Positions 18,127 to 26,761 of a stretch of DNA of 64,000 nt are shown in pieces. The stretch spans positions 1,116,001-1,180,000 of the forward strand of contig CAVVZI010000015.1 of the NCBI GenBank assembly GCA_963752815.1, given 5' to 3'. Made by a program: the position numbers and the translations under genes. This DNA is from Sva-07 sp963752815 (lineage in GTDB: Bacteria; Actinomycetota; Acidimicrobiia; Acidimicrobiales; Ilumatobacteraceae). A model generated the notes under the pieces. That model searched no databases and was not told the origin of the DNA. It saw nothing but the letters and a program-made list of their open reading frames with translations. How positions within the stretch are numbered: the stretch's first letter is position 1; the number at the start of each line of letters is the position of its first letter.

Positions 18127-18762
18127 TCAGCCGAGCGTGAGTTCTCGCACCCTGGCGAGCAGCACGTCGATCGCGGGACGGTTCAGACCGCCTTCGGGGA
18201 TGATGACGTCGGCGTACCGCTTGCTCGGCTCGATGAAGCGCTCGTGGGCGGGCTTCACGGTGGCGAGGTACTGATCGATGATGCTCTCGGCGGTCCGACC
18301 CCGTTCGGCGATGTCGCGGCGGAGGCGGCGGATCAGCCGCACGTCGGCGGCGGTGTCGACGAAGATCTTGAGGTCGAACCGCTCGCGCAGGTCGCGGTCC
18401 CACAACACGAGGATCCCGTCCACCACGATGATCTTCGCCGGCTCGACGATGCGGACCCGCCCGCTGCGGTTGTCGAGTGCGTAGTCGTAGATCGGCACCG
18501 GGGCCGACGCGCCCGCGGCGAGCGCGGCCAGGTGCTCGTTCAGCAGCGGCCAGTCGAAGGCGTCCGGGTGGTCGTAGTTGAGGACGCGTCGCTCCTCCGG
18601 GGGTTCGTCGCTGCGGTCGAGGTAGTACGAATCCAGTTCGATCAGCGAGACGTGTTCGGGCCCGGTGAGTTCGACGAGACGCTCCGAGATGGTGGTCTTG
18701 CCCGAGCTGCTCCCGCCGGCCACGCCGATGATGAACGGACGTTGGAAGATGGCCGCGGACAC
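18127..18762 (-). CDS. udk: Uridine kinase
   Basis: 211 residues from ATG 18762. P-loop GVAGGSSSGKTTISERL at about residue 13, then the uridine-kinase segments ELDSYYLDRSD and LNYDHPDAFDWPLL, the Walker-B-like IIVVDGILVLWDRDLRERFD and the lid RRLRRDIAERGRTAESIIDQ. It phosphorylates uridine and cytidine with ATP or GTP in pyrimidine salvage. It is transcribed alone, divergent from the DUF3263 gene. Confidence 0.95.
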   Translation of the reverse strand: MSAAIFQRPFIIGVAGGSSSGKTTISERLVELTGPEHVSLIELDSYYLDRSDEPPEERRVLNYDHPDAFDWPLLNEHLAALAAGASAPVPIYDYALDNRSGRVRIVEPAKIIVVDGILVLWDRDLRERFDLKIFVDTAADVRLIRRLRRDIAERGRTAESIIDQYLATVKPAHERFIEPSKRYADVIIPEGGLNRPAIDVLLARVRELTLG

Positions 18763-18840
18763 GACGCACGACCATACCTGTCGGAAGGAATACCGGAGGG
18801 TGCTTGTAATGGCCTCGCGCCAGCGGCCAACCTGTCGGGA

Positions 18841-19104
18841 ATGCTTTGTGAACGTTCCGCCGCCATGCTCGACTTCGAGCGCGCCTGGTGGAACAACGAC
18901 GAACCGCGCGACCAGGTCATCCGGGCGCGATTCCAGTGTTCACCCGAGGAATATCATGCGGAACTGACCACCGTGCTCGACGACCCTGCCGCCTTGGAAC
19001 ACGACCCGCTCGTTGTTCGCCGGTTGAAGCGGCTCCGCCTGCGTGCACGCAAGGCTCGACTCGATGGCACCGCGTCGGTCGCGGGAGAGGAAGCGCAGGC
19101 ATGA
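18841..19104 (+). CDS. DUF3263 domain-containing protein
   Basis: 87 residues. The DUF3263 signature is clear: ERSAAMLDFERAWWNNDEPR, then AIR-like VIRARFQCSPEEYHAELTTV and LVVRRLKRLRLRARKARL. The family is actinobacterial, small, probably DNA-binding by its helical form, and of unknown function. ATG 18841 fits the family N-terminus; ATG 18865 is an alternative. The stop overlaps the next start (ATGA), an arrangement with a LytR_C protein that is common in actinobacteria. Confidence 0.85.
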   Translation: MLCERSAAMLDFERAWWNNDEPRDQVIRARFQCSPEEYHAELTTVLDDPAALEHDPLVVRRLKRLRLRARKARLDGTASVAGEEAQA

Positions 19105-19802
19105 CCAACGAAGATCCGGCCGCATCGGGCCCAGGAGGGACACCTCCTCGCAAGACTCCACGCCAGGGCATCGGGGGTTCACCGGTCGGCTCGACGCTGT
19201 CGATCGTGCTCGCGGTGGTCGCGGTCGTCGCCGGGTTCCTGATCCTGCGCAACATCACCGACGACGACGACGGGGCCAGCTCGGACGCCGACGGCGCGGC
19301 GACCGGCGAAACCACGACGACCACGATCGATCTCGCCCTCGCGACCACCACCTTGGTGCCGGCCACGACGGTCCCGCCGATCGTGACCGAAGGCGCCACG
19401 GTCGTCGTGGCCAATGCGAGCGGTGTGCCCGGCTCGGCCGGCCGCATGTCGACGGCACTGGGTGCCGCGGGCTTCACGATGGCCGAGGCGACCAACGCGA
19501 CATCGGCCCAACTCGAACAGTCGGTGGTCTACTACGACCCCGCGGTCGCCGCGGCCCAGGCCGTTGCCGGTTCGGTGGCGACGATGATGGGCGGGCTCGC
19601 CGTCGAGGCCGTGCCGACCCCGGTGCCGATCGAAGGCGGCGCCCTCGACGGGTCGGGCGTGGTGGTGATGCTCGGCACCGCACAGGCCGACAAGACCCTC
19701 GAGGAACTGAGCACCCCAGCCGCCGCGACCCCGGAGACGGGAACCGCTCCAGCGGTCGCCGGCACGGAGACCACCGTCGCTCCCGCCACGACGACCGCCT
19801 GA
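19101..19802 (+). CDS. LytR C-terminal domain protein, membrane-anchored
   Basis: 233 residues from ATG 19101. A Pro/Gly-rich cytoplasmic N-terminus, one membrane helix (about residues 32-52, LSIVLAVVAVVAGFLILRNI), a Thr/Ala-rich linker, and a LytR_C domain (ATVVVANASGVPGSAGRMST... QLEQSVVYYDPAVAAAQAVA). The C-terminus is again Ala/Thr-rich. LytR_C domains occur at the cell envelope next to wall-polymer ligases, but no ligase domain is present here. It is translationally coupled to the DUF3263 gene. Confidence 0.85.
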   Translation: MTNEDPAASGPGGTPPRKTPRQGIGGSPVGSTLSIVLAVVAVVAGFLILRNITDDDDGASSDADGAATGETTTTTIDLALATTTLVPATTVPPIVTEGATVVVANASGVPGSAGRMSTALGAAGFTMAEATNATSAQLEQSVVYYDPAVAAAQAVAGSVATMMGGLAVEAVPTPVPIEGGALDGSGVVVMLGTAQADKTLEELSTPAAATPETGTAPAVAGTETTVAPATTTA

Positions 19803-19818
19803 CCGTTCCCGGCGCCGG

Positions 19819-20841
19819 TCAGGCGTCGGCGAGAAGTTCGGTGAGCAGGCACCGGGCGGCCTCCTCGACACAACGTTTCGGTTCGGACAGTGCGATCGCT
19901 TCACCGAACCGATCGCTGAGCGATTCGATCCGCATCAACCGCGTCACCCCGCCCCTGTCGAGCGCGGACTCGACCGACCCCACGATCGCCGCGCACGGCA
20001 GCCCGGCATCGCGGGCCAGCCCCGCGACTCCTCCCACCACCTTGCCGTCGAAGCTGGTGCCGTCGAGGCGGCCCTCGCCGGTGATCACGAGGTCGGCGCC
20101 GTCGAGGTGGTCGTAGAGATCGAGTTCGTCGGCGACGAGTTCGAAACCGGGAACGAGCCGGCCACCGAGTGCGGCCAGCGCGCCGCCGAGGCCACCGGCG
20201 GCACCACTGCCCTCGATCGTGGTGACGTCGACCGAGAACTCCTCGAGGAACATCTGCGCGAGGCGCTCCAGCCGGCCGGTCAGCAGCTTCACCTGCGCGG
20301 GCGAGGCGCCCTTCTGCGGGCCGAAGACCTCGGCGGCCTGCGTGAACGGCGTGGTGACGTCGCACGCGACGAGCAGCTCCACCTGCTTGAGGCGGGCGAT
20401 CGCCGTGATCGCCCGGATGGCGCCGAAGCCGCCGTCGGTGGTGGCCGAGCCTCCGAGGCCCACGATGATCCGCCGGGCGCCGGCGTCGAGGGCGTGTTCG
20501 ATCAGTTCGCCCGTGCCGGTCGTCGACGCGTCGAGCGGGTCGTTGTGCTCGGCGCCACCGACGATCGCCAGCCCGCTGGCGCGGGCCATCTCGATCACGG
20601 CGGTGCCCTTCGACAGGCGCCACTGTGCCGGCAACGGATCGCCGAGGGGTCCGGTGACGACCGAGGTGCGATTCGGGCCGCCGAGCGCTTCCAGGATCCC
20701 GTCACCGCCATCGGCCATCGGTACCTCGGCGCAGTCGACGCCCAGGTCCCAACAGGCCTGACCGATGGCGCGGGCCACTTCGGCAGCCGTGATCGTGCCC
20801 TTGAACTTGTCGGGGGCCGCGACGACCTTGCGGATGCGCAC
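19819..20841 (-). CDS. Glycerate 2-kinase (GarK/GlxK type)
   Basis: 340 residues from GTG 20841 (VRIRKVVAAPDKFKGTITAA). Type-1 glycerate kinase motifs: APDKFKGTITA at the N-terminus, MADGGDGILEAL, GGSATTDGGFGA, FGPQKGAS and the C-terminal ITGEGRLDGTSFDGKVV. The enzyme phosphorylates D-glycerate to 2-phosphoglycerate using ATP. No glyoxylate-pathway neighbours are seen. The longer in-frame extension upstream is antisense to the enoyl-CoA hydratase gene and was rejected. Confidence 0.95.
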   Translation of the reverse strand: MRIRKVVAAPDKFKGTITAAEVARAIGQACWDLGVDCAEVPMADGGDGILEALGGPNRTSVVTGPLGDPLPAQWRLSKGTAVIEMARASGLAIVGGAEHNDPLDASTTGTGELIEHALDAGARRIIVGLGGSATTDGGFGAIRAITAIARLKQVELLVACDVTTPFTQAAEVFGPQKGASPAQVKLLTGRLERLAQMFLEEFSVDVTTIEGSGAAGGLGGALAALGGRLVPGFELVADELDLYDHLDGADLVITGEGRLDGTSFDGKVVGGVAGLARDAGLPCAAIVGSVESALDRGGVTRLMRIESLSDRFGEAIALSEPKRCVEEAARCLLTELLADA

Positions 20842-20912
20842 GTCCGCCGACGCTAGCGCTCGACGAATCCCGACCTGTCGGGTAGGGATTCGCGCCGGAT
20901 AGCGTGGCGGCC

Positions 20913-21189
20913 ATGTCTGTGACCGTTCGAATCCCCACCACGATGCGCCCGTTGACGGGTGGCGAGAAGCAGGTGTCGGTGGAGACCGGCACGCTCTCCG
21001 ACGTGATCGCGGCGCTCGAGGCCGCGCATCCCGGACTGCGGCGAGCGCCTCGTCGACGACGACGGCGGGCTGCGCAAGTTCGTGAACATCTTCGTCGACG
21101 ACGACGACGTGCGGTACCTCGACGGACTCGACACCAAGGTCGCCGACGGAATCACCGTGTCGATCATCCCGGCTGTCGCCGGCGGGTGA
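20913..21189 (+). CDS. ThiS/MoaD-family sulfur carrier protein (one frameshift)
   Basis: Starts at ATG 20913 (SVTVRIPTTMRPLTGGEKQV). The ubiquitin-like fold pattern continues with TLSDVIAALEAAHPGL. After a frame change near 21050 it reads LVDDDGGLRKFVNIFVDDDD, then VRYLDGLDTKVADGITVSII, and ends with the C-terminal Gly-Gly (PAVAGG) that is activated and thiocarboxylated in this family. Length is about 91 residues. It may serve molybdopterin or cysteine synthesis (CysO/MoaD-like). The enoyl-CoA hydratase-like gene starts 1 bp after the stop. Confidence 0.85.
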
Positions 21190-21190
21190 C

Positions 21191-21980
21191 ATGACGGTCG
21201 CGGTCGAGGACCACGGCCCGGTTCGGATCGTCTCGATCGACCGTCCCGAGGTGCGCAACGCCGTCGACGGCCCGACCGCGCAACTCCTGTACGACATCTT
21301 CGTCGATTTCGACGCCGACGACGCGGTGTCGGTCGCCGTGTTGACCGGCCGCGGGGGCACGTTCTGCTCGGGTGCCGACCTCGGCGCGATCGTCGCCGGC
21401 CGCGGCAATCGCGTCGCCTCGGATCCGGCCGACGCCATCGTCGGTTCGCAGGGTCCGATGGGGCCCACCCGATTGCTGCTCGACAAGCCGGTGATCGCCG
21501 CCGTGGAGGGCTTCGCCGTGGCCGGCGGCCTCGAACTGGCCCTGCTGGGCCGACCTGCGCGTGGCCGCGGCCGATGCCACGTTCGGGGTGTACTGCCGTC
21601 GTTGGGGCGTGCCCCTGATCGACGGCGGGACGATCCGGCTCCCCCGGCTGATCGGCCAGTCGCGAGCGCTCGACCTGATCCTCACCGGTCGCGGCGTCGA
21701 CGGTGTGGAGGCCGAGCGGATCGGCCTGGTGAACCGTGTGGTGCCGGCCGGCGAGGCGCTCGACGCGGCGATCGCGTTGGCGTCCGAGATCGCCGCGTTG
21801 CCGCAGACCTGCCTGCGTTCCGATCGCGCCAGCGCCTACGCGCAGTGGGGCGACGACCTCGCCGATGCCCTCGTCCGCGAGGTCGACGTCGGCCTCGCCA
21901 CGATCGCCAGCGGCGAGACCGCCGAGGGTGCCCGCCGGTTCGCCTCCGGTGCCGGCCGCCACGGCAAGTCCGCCACCTGA
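21191..21980 (+). CDS. Enoyl-CoA hydratase/isomerase family protein (one frameshift)
   Basis: Starts at ATG 21191. The crotonase core includes VSIDRPEVRNAVDGPTAQLL, the first oxyanion loop GTFCSGADLGAI and the second oxyanion segment GFAVAGGLELALL. After a frame change near 21547 it continues DLRVAAADATFGVYCRRWGV, PLIDGGTIRLPRLIGQSRAL and the usual helical C-terminus. About 263 residues when repaired. The exact reaction (hydration, isomerisation or hydrolysis of acyl-CoA) cannot be read from the sequence. It is likely coupled to the ThiS/MoaD carrier upstream. Confidence 0.85.
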
Positions 21981-22023
21981 CGCGTCAGCTGCAACCGGAG
22001 CGGTGTTCCGTCGGGGTGGGCGG

Positions 22024-22058
22024 TTGCGGCGTTAGCAGTCTCTGCCGTAGAGTGCTAA
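22024..22058 (+). promoter_or_regulatory. groEL promoter with CIRCE operator
   Basis: CIRCE inverted repeat TTAGCAGTC-N9-GAGTGCTAA at 22032-22058, one mismatch from the consensus in the left arm. It overlaps a -10-like TAGAGT (22048-22053) that lies 18 bp after TTGCGG (22024-22029). This is the classical HrcA repressor site. Confidence 0.85.
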
Positions 22059-22125
22059 CCGGCTCCCGGCGCCTGCCGGAGCAGATTCCGCTCACATCGA
22101 GAACGTCCAACGGAGGACTCCACAG

Positions 22126-23742
22126 ATGCCCAAGATGATCGCATTCGATGACGAGGCTCGCCGCGCACTCGAGTCAGGCATGAACCAGCTGGCCAATGCG
22201 GTTCGTATCACCCTCGGCCCGAAGGGCCGCAACGTCGTGCTCGACAAGAAGTGGGGCGCCCCCACGATCACGAACGACGGCGTCTCCATCGCCAAGGAGA
22301 TCGAACTGTCCGACCCGTACGAGCGCGTCGGTGCGGCGTTGGTGAAGGAAGTCGCGAAGAAGACCGACGACGTCGCCGGCGACGGCACCACCACCGCCAC
22401 GGTCCTCGCGTGGACGATGGTCCACGAAGGCCTGCGCAACGTTGCCGCGGGCGCCAACCCGATGGGCCTCAAGCGCGGTATCGAAGCCGGCGTGGCCGCC
22501 GCTGTCGAGGCGATCAAGGCGGCGTCGATCGAGGTCGACTCGAAGGAGCAGATCGCTCAGGTCGCGTCCATCTCGGCCGCCGACGAGGAGATCGGCGACA
22601 TGATCTCGGCCGCCATCGACAAGGTCGGCAAGGACGGCGTCATCACCGTCGAAGAGGGACAGACCTTCGGGATGGAGATGGACCTCGTCGAGGGCATGCG
22701 CTTCGACAAGGGCTACCTGTCGCCGTACATGGTCACCGACACCGACCGCATGGAAGCCGCGTTCGACGATCCGTACCTGCTGTTCGTCTCGTCGAAGATC
22801 TCGTCGATCCGCGACCTGGTGCCGATCCTCGAGACGGTGATGCAGACCAGCCGCCCGCTCGTGATCATCGCCGAGGACGTCGACGGCGAGGCCCTCGCCA
22901 CCCTCGTGGTGAACAAGATCCGCGGCACGTTCAAGTCGGCCGCGGTGAAGGCTCCTGGCTTCGGCGATCGTCGCAAGGCGATGCTCCAGGACATGTCCAC
23001 GCTCACCGGCGGCCAGGTCATCTCCGAGGAGATCGGCCTGCAGCTCGAGAACGTCACCCTCGACCTGCTCGGCTCGGCCAAGCGGGTCGTCATCACCAAG
23101 GACGAGACGACCATCGTCGAAGGTGCCGGCGACAAGGACGCGATCAACGGCCGGATCAACCAGATCAAGGCCGAGATCGAGAACACCGACTCCGACTACG
23201 ACCGTGAGAAGCTCCAGGAGCGTCTCGCCAAGCTCACCGGTGGCGTTGCGGTCCTCAAGGTCGGTGCCGCCACCGAGGTCGAGCTCAAGGAGAAGAAGCA
23301 CCGCATCGAAGATGCCGTGTCGACCACCAAGGCCGCGATCGAGGAAGGTGTGGTCGCCGGAGGCGGCGTCACCCTGCTCCGTGCGCAGGCTGCCGTGTTC
23401 GCAGCCGCCGCCGAGCTCAAGGGCGACGAAGCGACCGGCGCCCGCCTCGTGGCCGTCTCGCTCGAGGGCCCGCTGAAGCAGATCGCCGAGAACGCCGGGA
23501 TCGAAGGCGGTGTCGCGGTCTCGACCGTGCGTGGCCTGACCGGCAACGAGGGTCTCAACGCCGCCACCGGCGAGTACGAGGACCTCGTGAAGCTCGGCAT
23601 CATCGACGCCGCGAAGGTGACCCGTTCGGCGCTGCAGAACGCGGCATCGATCGCCGCCCTCTTCCTCACCACCGAGGTCGTCATCGTCGACGAGCCCGAG
23701 AAGGCTGCTGCCCCCATGGGCGGCGGCGACATGGATTACTGA
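22126..23742 (+). CDS. groL: 60-kDa chaperonin GroEL
   Basis: 538 residues from ATG 22126, preceded by GGAGG. Full-length chaperonin: the N-terminal equatorial region with RITLGPKGRNVVLDKKWGAP and the ATP loop DVAGDGTTTATVLAW, the apical and intermediate domains, the KAPGFGDRRKAMLQDM segment, and a C-terminal tail of Gly and Met (APMGGGDMDY). It folds proteins in the cytoplasm with GroES. No groES is adjacent, as is usual for the second, HrcA-controlled groEL copy of actinobacteria. A CIRCE operator lies in its promoter and a 20-bp inverted repeat follows. Confidence 0.98.
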   Translation: MPKMIAFDDEARRALESGMNQLANAVRITLGPKGRNVVLDKKWGAPTITNDGVSIAKEIELSDPYERVGAALVKEVAKKTDDVAGDGTTTATVLAWTMVHEGLRNVAAGANPMGLKRGIEAGVAAAVEAIKAASIEVDSKEQIAQVASISAADEEIGDMISAAIDKVGKDGVITVEEGQTFGMEMDLVEGMRFDKGYLSPYMVTDTDRMEAAFDDPYLLFVSSKISSIRDLVPILETVMQTSRPLVIIAEDVDGEALATLVVNKIRGTFKSAAVKAPGFGDRRKAMLQDMSTLTGGQVISEEIGLQLENVTLDLLGSAKRVVITKDETTIVEGAGDKDAINGRINQIKAEIENTDSDYDREKLQERLAKLTGGVAVLKVGAATEVELKEKKHRIEDAVSTTKAAIEEGVVAGGGVTLLRAQAAVFAAAAELKGDEATGARLVAVSLEGPLKQIAENAGIEGGVAVSTVRGLTGNEGLNAATGEYEDLVKLGIIDAAKVTRSALQNAASIAALFLTTEVVIVDEPEKAAAPMGGGDMDY

Positions 23743-23765
23743 CCCGTCACACGACGCATCCCGGC

Positions 23766-23814
23766 GAACGCGTGAACAATCTGCGGTGTCACTGCGCAGA
23801 TTGTTCACGCGTTC
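23766..23814 (+). terminator. 20-bp perfect inverted repeat after groEL
   Basis: Arms 23766-23785 and 23795-23814 are exact complements with a 9-nt loop (GTGTCACTG). It starts 23 bp after the groEL stop. No U-tract. Probably an intrinsic or Rho-assisted terminator that isolates groEL from fdhD. Confidence 0.65.
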
Positions 23815-23843
23815 CCGGCTTTCGGGGGAGGGTTAGCCTCGGG

Positions 23844-24695
23844 ATGGTGGCACGGACCCGATCGGAGCGGTTGATCGTCAGCCGGGTCACGGTCGGCAAC
23901 GACGGATCGGCCGCCGTCAAGCGGGCGCCCGACGACCTGATCGTCGAGGAGCCGATGTCGATCAAGCTCGACGACACGCTCGTGGCCACCACGATGCGGA
24001 CGCCGGGTCACGACTACGAGCTGGCGGCCGGCTTCTGTTTCACCGAGGGGATGCTCGAAGGCGCGGCCGTCCGCGGCGTGCGCTACTGCGCCGACGGCAG
24101 CGCGATGGCGAGCCACTTCAACGTCGTCACCGTCGACACCGACGGCCGCGGCCCGGCACCGACGCCCCGGCTGGGAAACGTGTCGTCGAGCTGCGGCTGG
24201 TGCGGCAGCGAGCAGCTCGACGAACTGACCGGCCGCCTCGGGCCGCTCCGCCGGTCGGGAGCGTTCGACCTCGACGTGCTGGCGCGCGTACCGGCCGATG
24301 TCGCCGCCGAGCAGCACCTCTTCGCATCGACCGGTTCCGGTCACGCGGCGGCGGTGTTCGACCGCGGCGGCAGCATCGCCCGCGTGCGCGAGGACGTCGG
24401 CCGGCACAACGCCGTCGACAAGGTCATCGGTTCGATGGTGCTCGAGGGGCTCGACCTCGGGCCGCACAGCGCATCCACGGCCGAGCTCGGCCTGTTCGTC
24501 AGTGGACGGGCGAGCATCGAGATGGTGCAGAAGGCGTGGGCGGCGGGGTTCGCCGCGCTCGTCGCCGTCAGCGCGCCCACTTCGCTCGCAGTCGAGGCGG
24601 CGCGGCGGGCAGGCTTGCTGCTCGCCGGCTTCGTCCGCGGCGATCAGTTCAACGTGTACGCACCCGAGCGGCTCGCGACGTCCGGGCGGTCGTAG
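23844..24695 (+). CDS. fdhD: Formate dehydrogenase accessory sulfurtransferase FdhD
   Basis: 283 residues from ATG 23844. FdhD hallmarks: EEPMSIKLDDTLVATTMRTP near residue 35, ELAAGFCFTEGML, the Cys pair in SSCGWCGSEQL (about residue 115), the segment FASTGSGHAAAVF, REDVGRHNAVDKVIG and FVSGRASIEMVQKAW. It transfers sulfur from a cysteine desulfurase to the molybdenum cofactor of formate dehydrogenases. No formate dehydrogenase gene is in the window. The hemQ gene follows after 9 bp, so the two are probably cotranscribed. Confidence 0.95.
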   Translation: MVARTRSERLIVSRVTVGNDGSAAVKRAPDDLIVEEPMSIKLDDTLVATTMRTPGHDYELAAGFCFTEGMLEGAAVRGVRYCADGSAMASHFNVVTVDTDGRGPAPTPRLGNVSSSCGWCGSEQLDELTGRLGPLRRSGAFDLDVLARVPADVAAEQHLFASTGSGHAAAVFDRGGSIARVREDVGRHNAVDKVIGSMVLEGLDLGPHSASTAELGLFVSGRASIEMVQKAWAAGFAALVAVSAPTSLAVEAARRAGLLLAGFVRGDQFNVYAPERLATSGRS

Positions 24696-24704
24696 CCTGG
24701 ACGC

Positions 24705-25358
24705 ATGCGCATGGAATCCGGTCTCGGTGTCGTCCATCTCTTCGGCAAGGCGAGCGGGCGGCTCGACCGGGAGGCCGTGACGGCGGCGGTGAAGGCGGCC
24801 GAGGCCGACGAGTGTCAGGTGATCACCGCGGCGACGCTCGGGCACAAGGCCGACATCGCGTTCATGGCGCTGGCGCCCGACTGGCGCACCTTGCGCACGC
24901 TGCAGTCGGCGCTGCGCGACGCCGGCGTCGACATCGTCGACAGCTACGTGTCGATCACCGAGGTCAGCGAGTACGCCAAGGGCATGCCCGAGGAAATGCT
25001 CCGCGCGCGGGTCTACCCGCAGCTCCCGCCCGACGGTCTCAACGCGTTCTGTTTCTATCCGATGAGCAAGAAGCGCGAGGGCCACGCCAACTGGTACGCC
25101 ACGTCGTTCGACGAGCGCAACGACATGATGCGCGAGCACGGCAAGAGTGGCCGGACGTTCTCCGGTCGCGTGGTGCAGCTCGTGACCGGCTCGACCGGCC
25201 TCGACGACCACGAATGGGGCGTCACGCTGTTCGCCAAGAGCCCCGACGTGATCAAGGACGTGGTGTACACGATGCGCTTCGACAAGGGGTCGGCGCTGTA
25301 CGGCGAGTTCGGCACCTTCTACGTCGGCTACCTCGATTTCGTCGAGAACATCCTCTGA
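24705..25358 (+). CDS. chdC: Coproheme decarboxylase (HemQ/ChdC), chlorite-dismutase family
   Basis: 217 residues from ATG 24705. HemQ features: DIAFMALAPDWRTLRTLQSA, SYVSITEVSEYAKG with the catalytic-type Tyr, NAFCFYPMSKKREGHANWY, and DHEWGVTLFAKSPDVIKDVV with GEFGTFYVGYL at the C-terminus. Actinobacterial HemQ uses peroxide to decarboxylate coproheme III to haem b, the last step of the coproporphyrin-dependent pathway. It follows fdhD closely and is convergent with a substrate-binding lipoprotein gene. Confidence 0.93.
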   Translation: MRMESGLGVVHLFGKASGRLDREAVTAAVKAAEADECQVITAATLGHKADIAFMALAPDWRTLRTLQSALRDAGVDIVDSYVSITEVSEYAKGMPEEMLRARVYPQLPPDGLNAFCFYPMSKKREGHANWYATSFDERNDMMREHGKSGRTFSGRVVQLVTGSTGLDDHEWGVTLFAKSPDVIKDVVYTMRFDKGSALYGEFGTFYVGYLDFVENIL

Positions 25359-25364
25359 GCCCGT

Positions 25365-26630
25365 TCACGCGGGGACGAGGATCGTCTTCTCCCACGTGTC
25401 CTGGCCCGTTTCGTCGAAGCTGAACACGTCGAAACGGGCGCGGCTGGGATCGCCCGTGCTGCCGATGTCGGTCAGCCCCGACGGCCCGTCGTAGTTGATC
25501 TGCCGCGGCTCCAGCGCCGCCCCGGCACAGGCGACGAACGTGTCGCATAGCTGACCGCTGGTGCTGATCGACGGCAGCACCGCGGCGATGTTCGCACCGG
25601 AGTCGGAATCGGCGATGCTGGCGGCGAGGGCGATCAGCATGGCGCAGTCGAACGCCTGCGTCGCGAAGGGCCCGGGCGGATCGAACGGCGTGTCCGGGTC
25701 GGTCGACTCGGCCTGCGGGGCGACCCCCTCGATCATTTCCCGGGTGGCCTCGGGCAGCGCCGCCAGTCGCTGGACCGACTCGGGCGAACGGAGCGCGTCG
25801 TTCACGATGATCGACGTGAGGTTCGGCATGGCTGCCTCGCTGAGCGCCTCGAGGAACTGCGTCCCGTCATTGCTGCCGGCCAGCAGGATCAACACCCGAG
25901 CACCCGAATTCCTCACGCGTTGTACCGGGTCGACGCCGATCTGGTCGCCCTCACCGCTGGCGAACGGGATCGAGTCGGCCACGACGATCGGCACGTTGGC
26001 GAGGGCGTCGGTGACAGCAGCGGACAACGGCCGCCCGAAGCCGTCATCCACGTAGGCGATCGCCACCGACGCGAATCCGGTCCCGTCTGCGACCTGGGAG
26101 ATCGCCTGCGCCTGCATCGAGTCGCTCGGCACGGTGCGGAAGAACAGGTTGTCGTCGGGAAAGTCGTTCAGGCTCAGCGCCGAGGCGGTCGGGGAGCACG
26201 CCAATACACCGTTGGAGACGATGCTCGTCAAGGCGCTGGGGGCGATCGTCGACGACGCCGGGCCGATGATCGCGTCCACGTGTTGGTCGAGGAGGGTTTG
26301 CACGGCGTCGGCGCCGGATTCGGCCGTGTCGCCCTCTTCGGCCCATTCGATGGGTACGTGTCGACCGAACAGGCCGCCGGCGGCATTGACTTGACGGATG
26401 GCGGCATTGACACCGTTCTGGATCGGGTCGCGGAGCAGCGTCGCCGCGGGCGGGAGCATCACGCCGATCGTCAGCTTGCCGTCCGGGGTCTCCACACTGG
26501 TGGTCGGCGAGGCGGTCGCCGCGATCGTTTGGTCCGGAGAGCTGTCCGAGCTGCTCGAACATGCCGCGACGACGACGGTGATCGACAGCGCCGATGCGAT
26601 GCTGCGACGCCCCAGCCGTGTCCGGATCAC
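25365..26630 (-). CDS. ABC transporter substrate-binding lipoprotein (Leu/Ile/Val-type)
   Basis: 421 residues from ATG 26630. A lipoprotein signal (ITVVVAACSSSS, the Cys being residue 24), a Ser/Thr linker and a type-1 periplasmic-binding fold (KLTIGVMLPPAATLLRDPIQ; VDAIIGPASSTIAPSALTSI; VAIAYVDDGFGRPLSAAVTD). The pattern matches LivJ-like receptors for branched-chain amino acids, amides or urea. No permease or ATPase genes of that transporter are nearby, so the partner is elsewhere or this is a stand-alone receptor. Confidence 0.88.
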   Translation of the reverse strand: MIRTRLGRRSIASALSITVVVAACSSSSDSSPDQTIAATASPTTSVETPDGKLTIGVMLPPAATLLRDPIQNGVNAAIRQVNAAGGLFGRHVPIEWAEEGDTAESGADAVQTLLDQHVDAIIGPASSTIAPSALTSIVSNGVLACSPTASALSLNDFPDDNLFFRTVPSDSMQAQAISQVADGTGFASVAIAYVDDGFGRPLSAAVTDALANVPIVVADSIPFASGEGDQIGVDPVQRVRNSGARVLILLAGSNDGTQFLEALSEAAMPNLTSIIVNDALRSPESVQRLAALPEATREMIEGVAPQAESTDPDTPFDPPGPFATQAFDCAMLIALAASIADSDSGANIAAVLPSISTSGQLCDTFVACAGAALEPRQINYDGPSGLTDIGSTGDPSRARFDVFSFDETGQDTWEKTILVPA

Positions 26631-26761
26631 GACTTGTCACCCTAGAAGACACCCGTCGCAATGCAGCGGCGGGACCGGCAAGTTCTTGTCACGGATGCTG
26701 ACGGCAGTGGAGTTCTGTGCTCGGCGAGCAAGCGACGCGCCGATCGTGTAGACCTGCCGCG

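Noticed and set aside
18088..18840. Upstream extension of the DUF3263 frame
   Set aside because: It is antisense to the well-defined uridine kinase gene. The DUF3263 domain starts only at 18841.
22174..23808. Open frame of 544 codons antisense to groEL
   Set aside because: A mirror of the strongly conserved groEL codon pattern. The product is a low-complexity Asp/Val/Arg-rich string with no motif.
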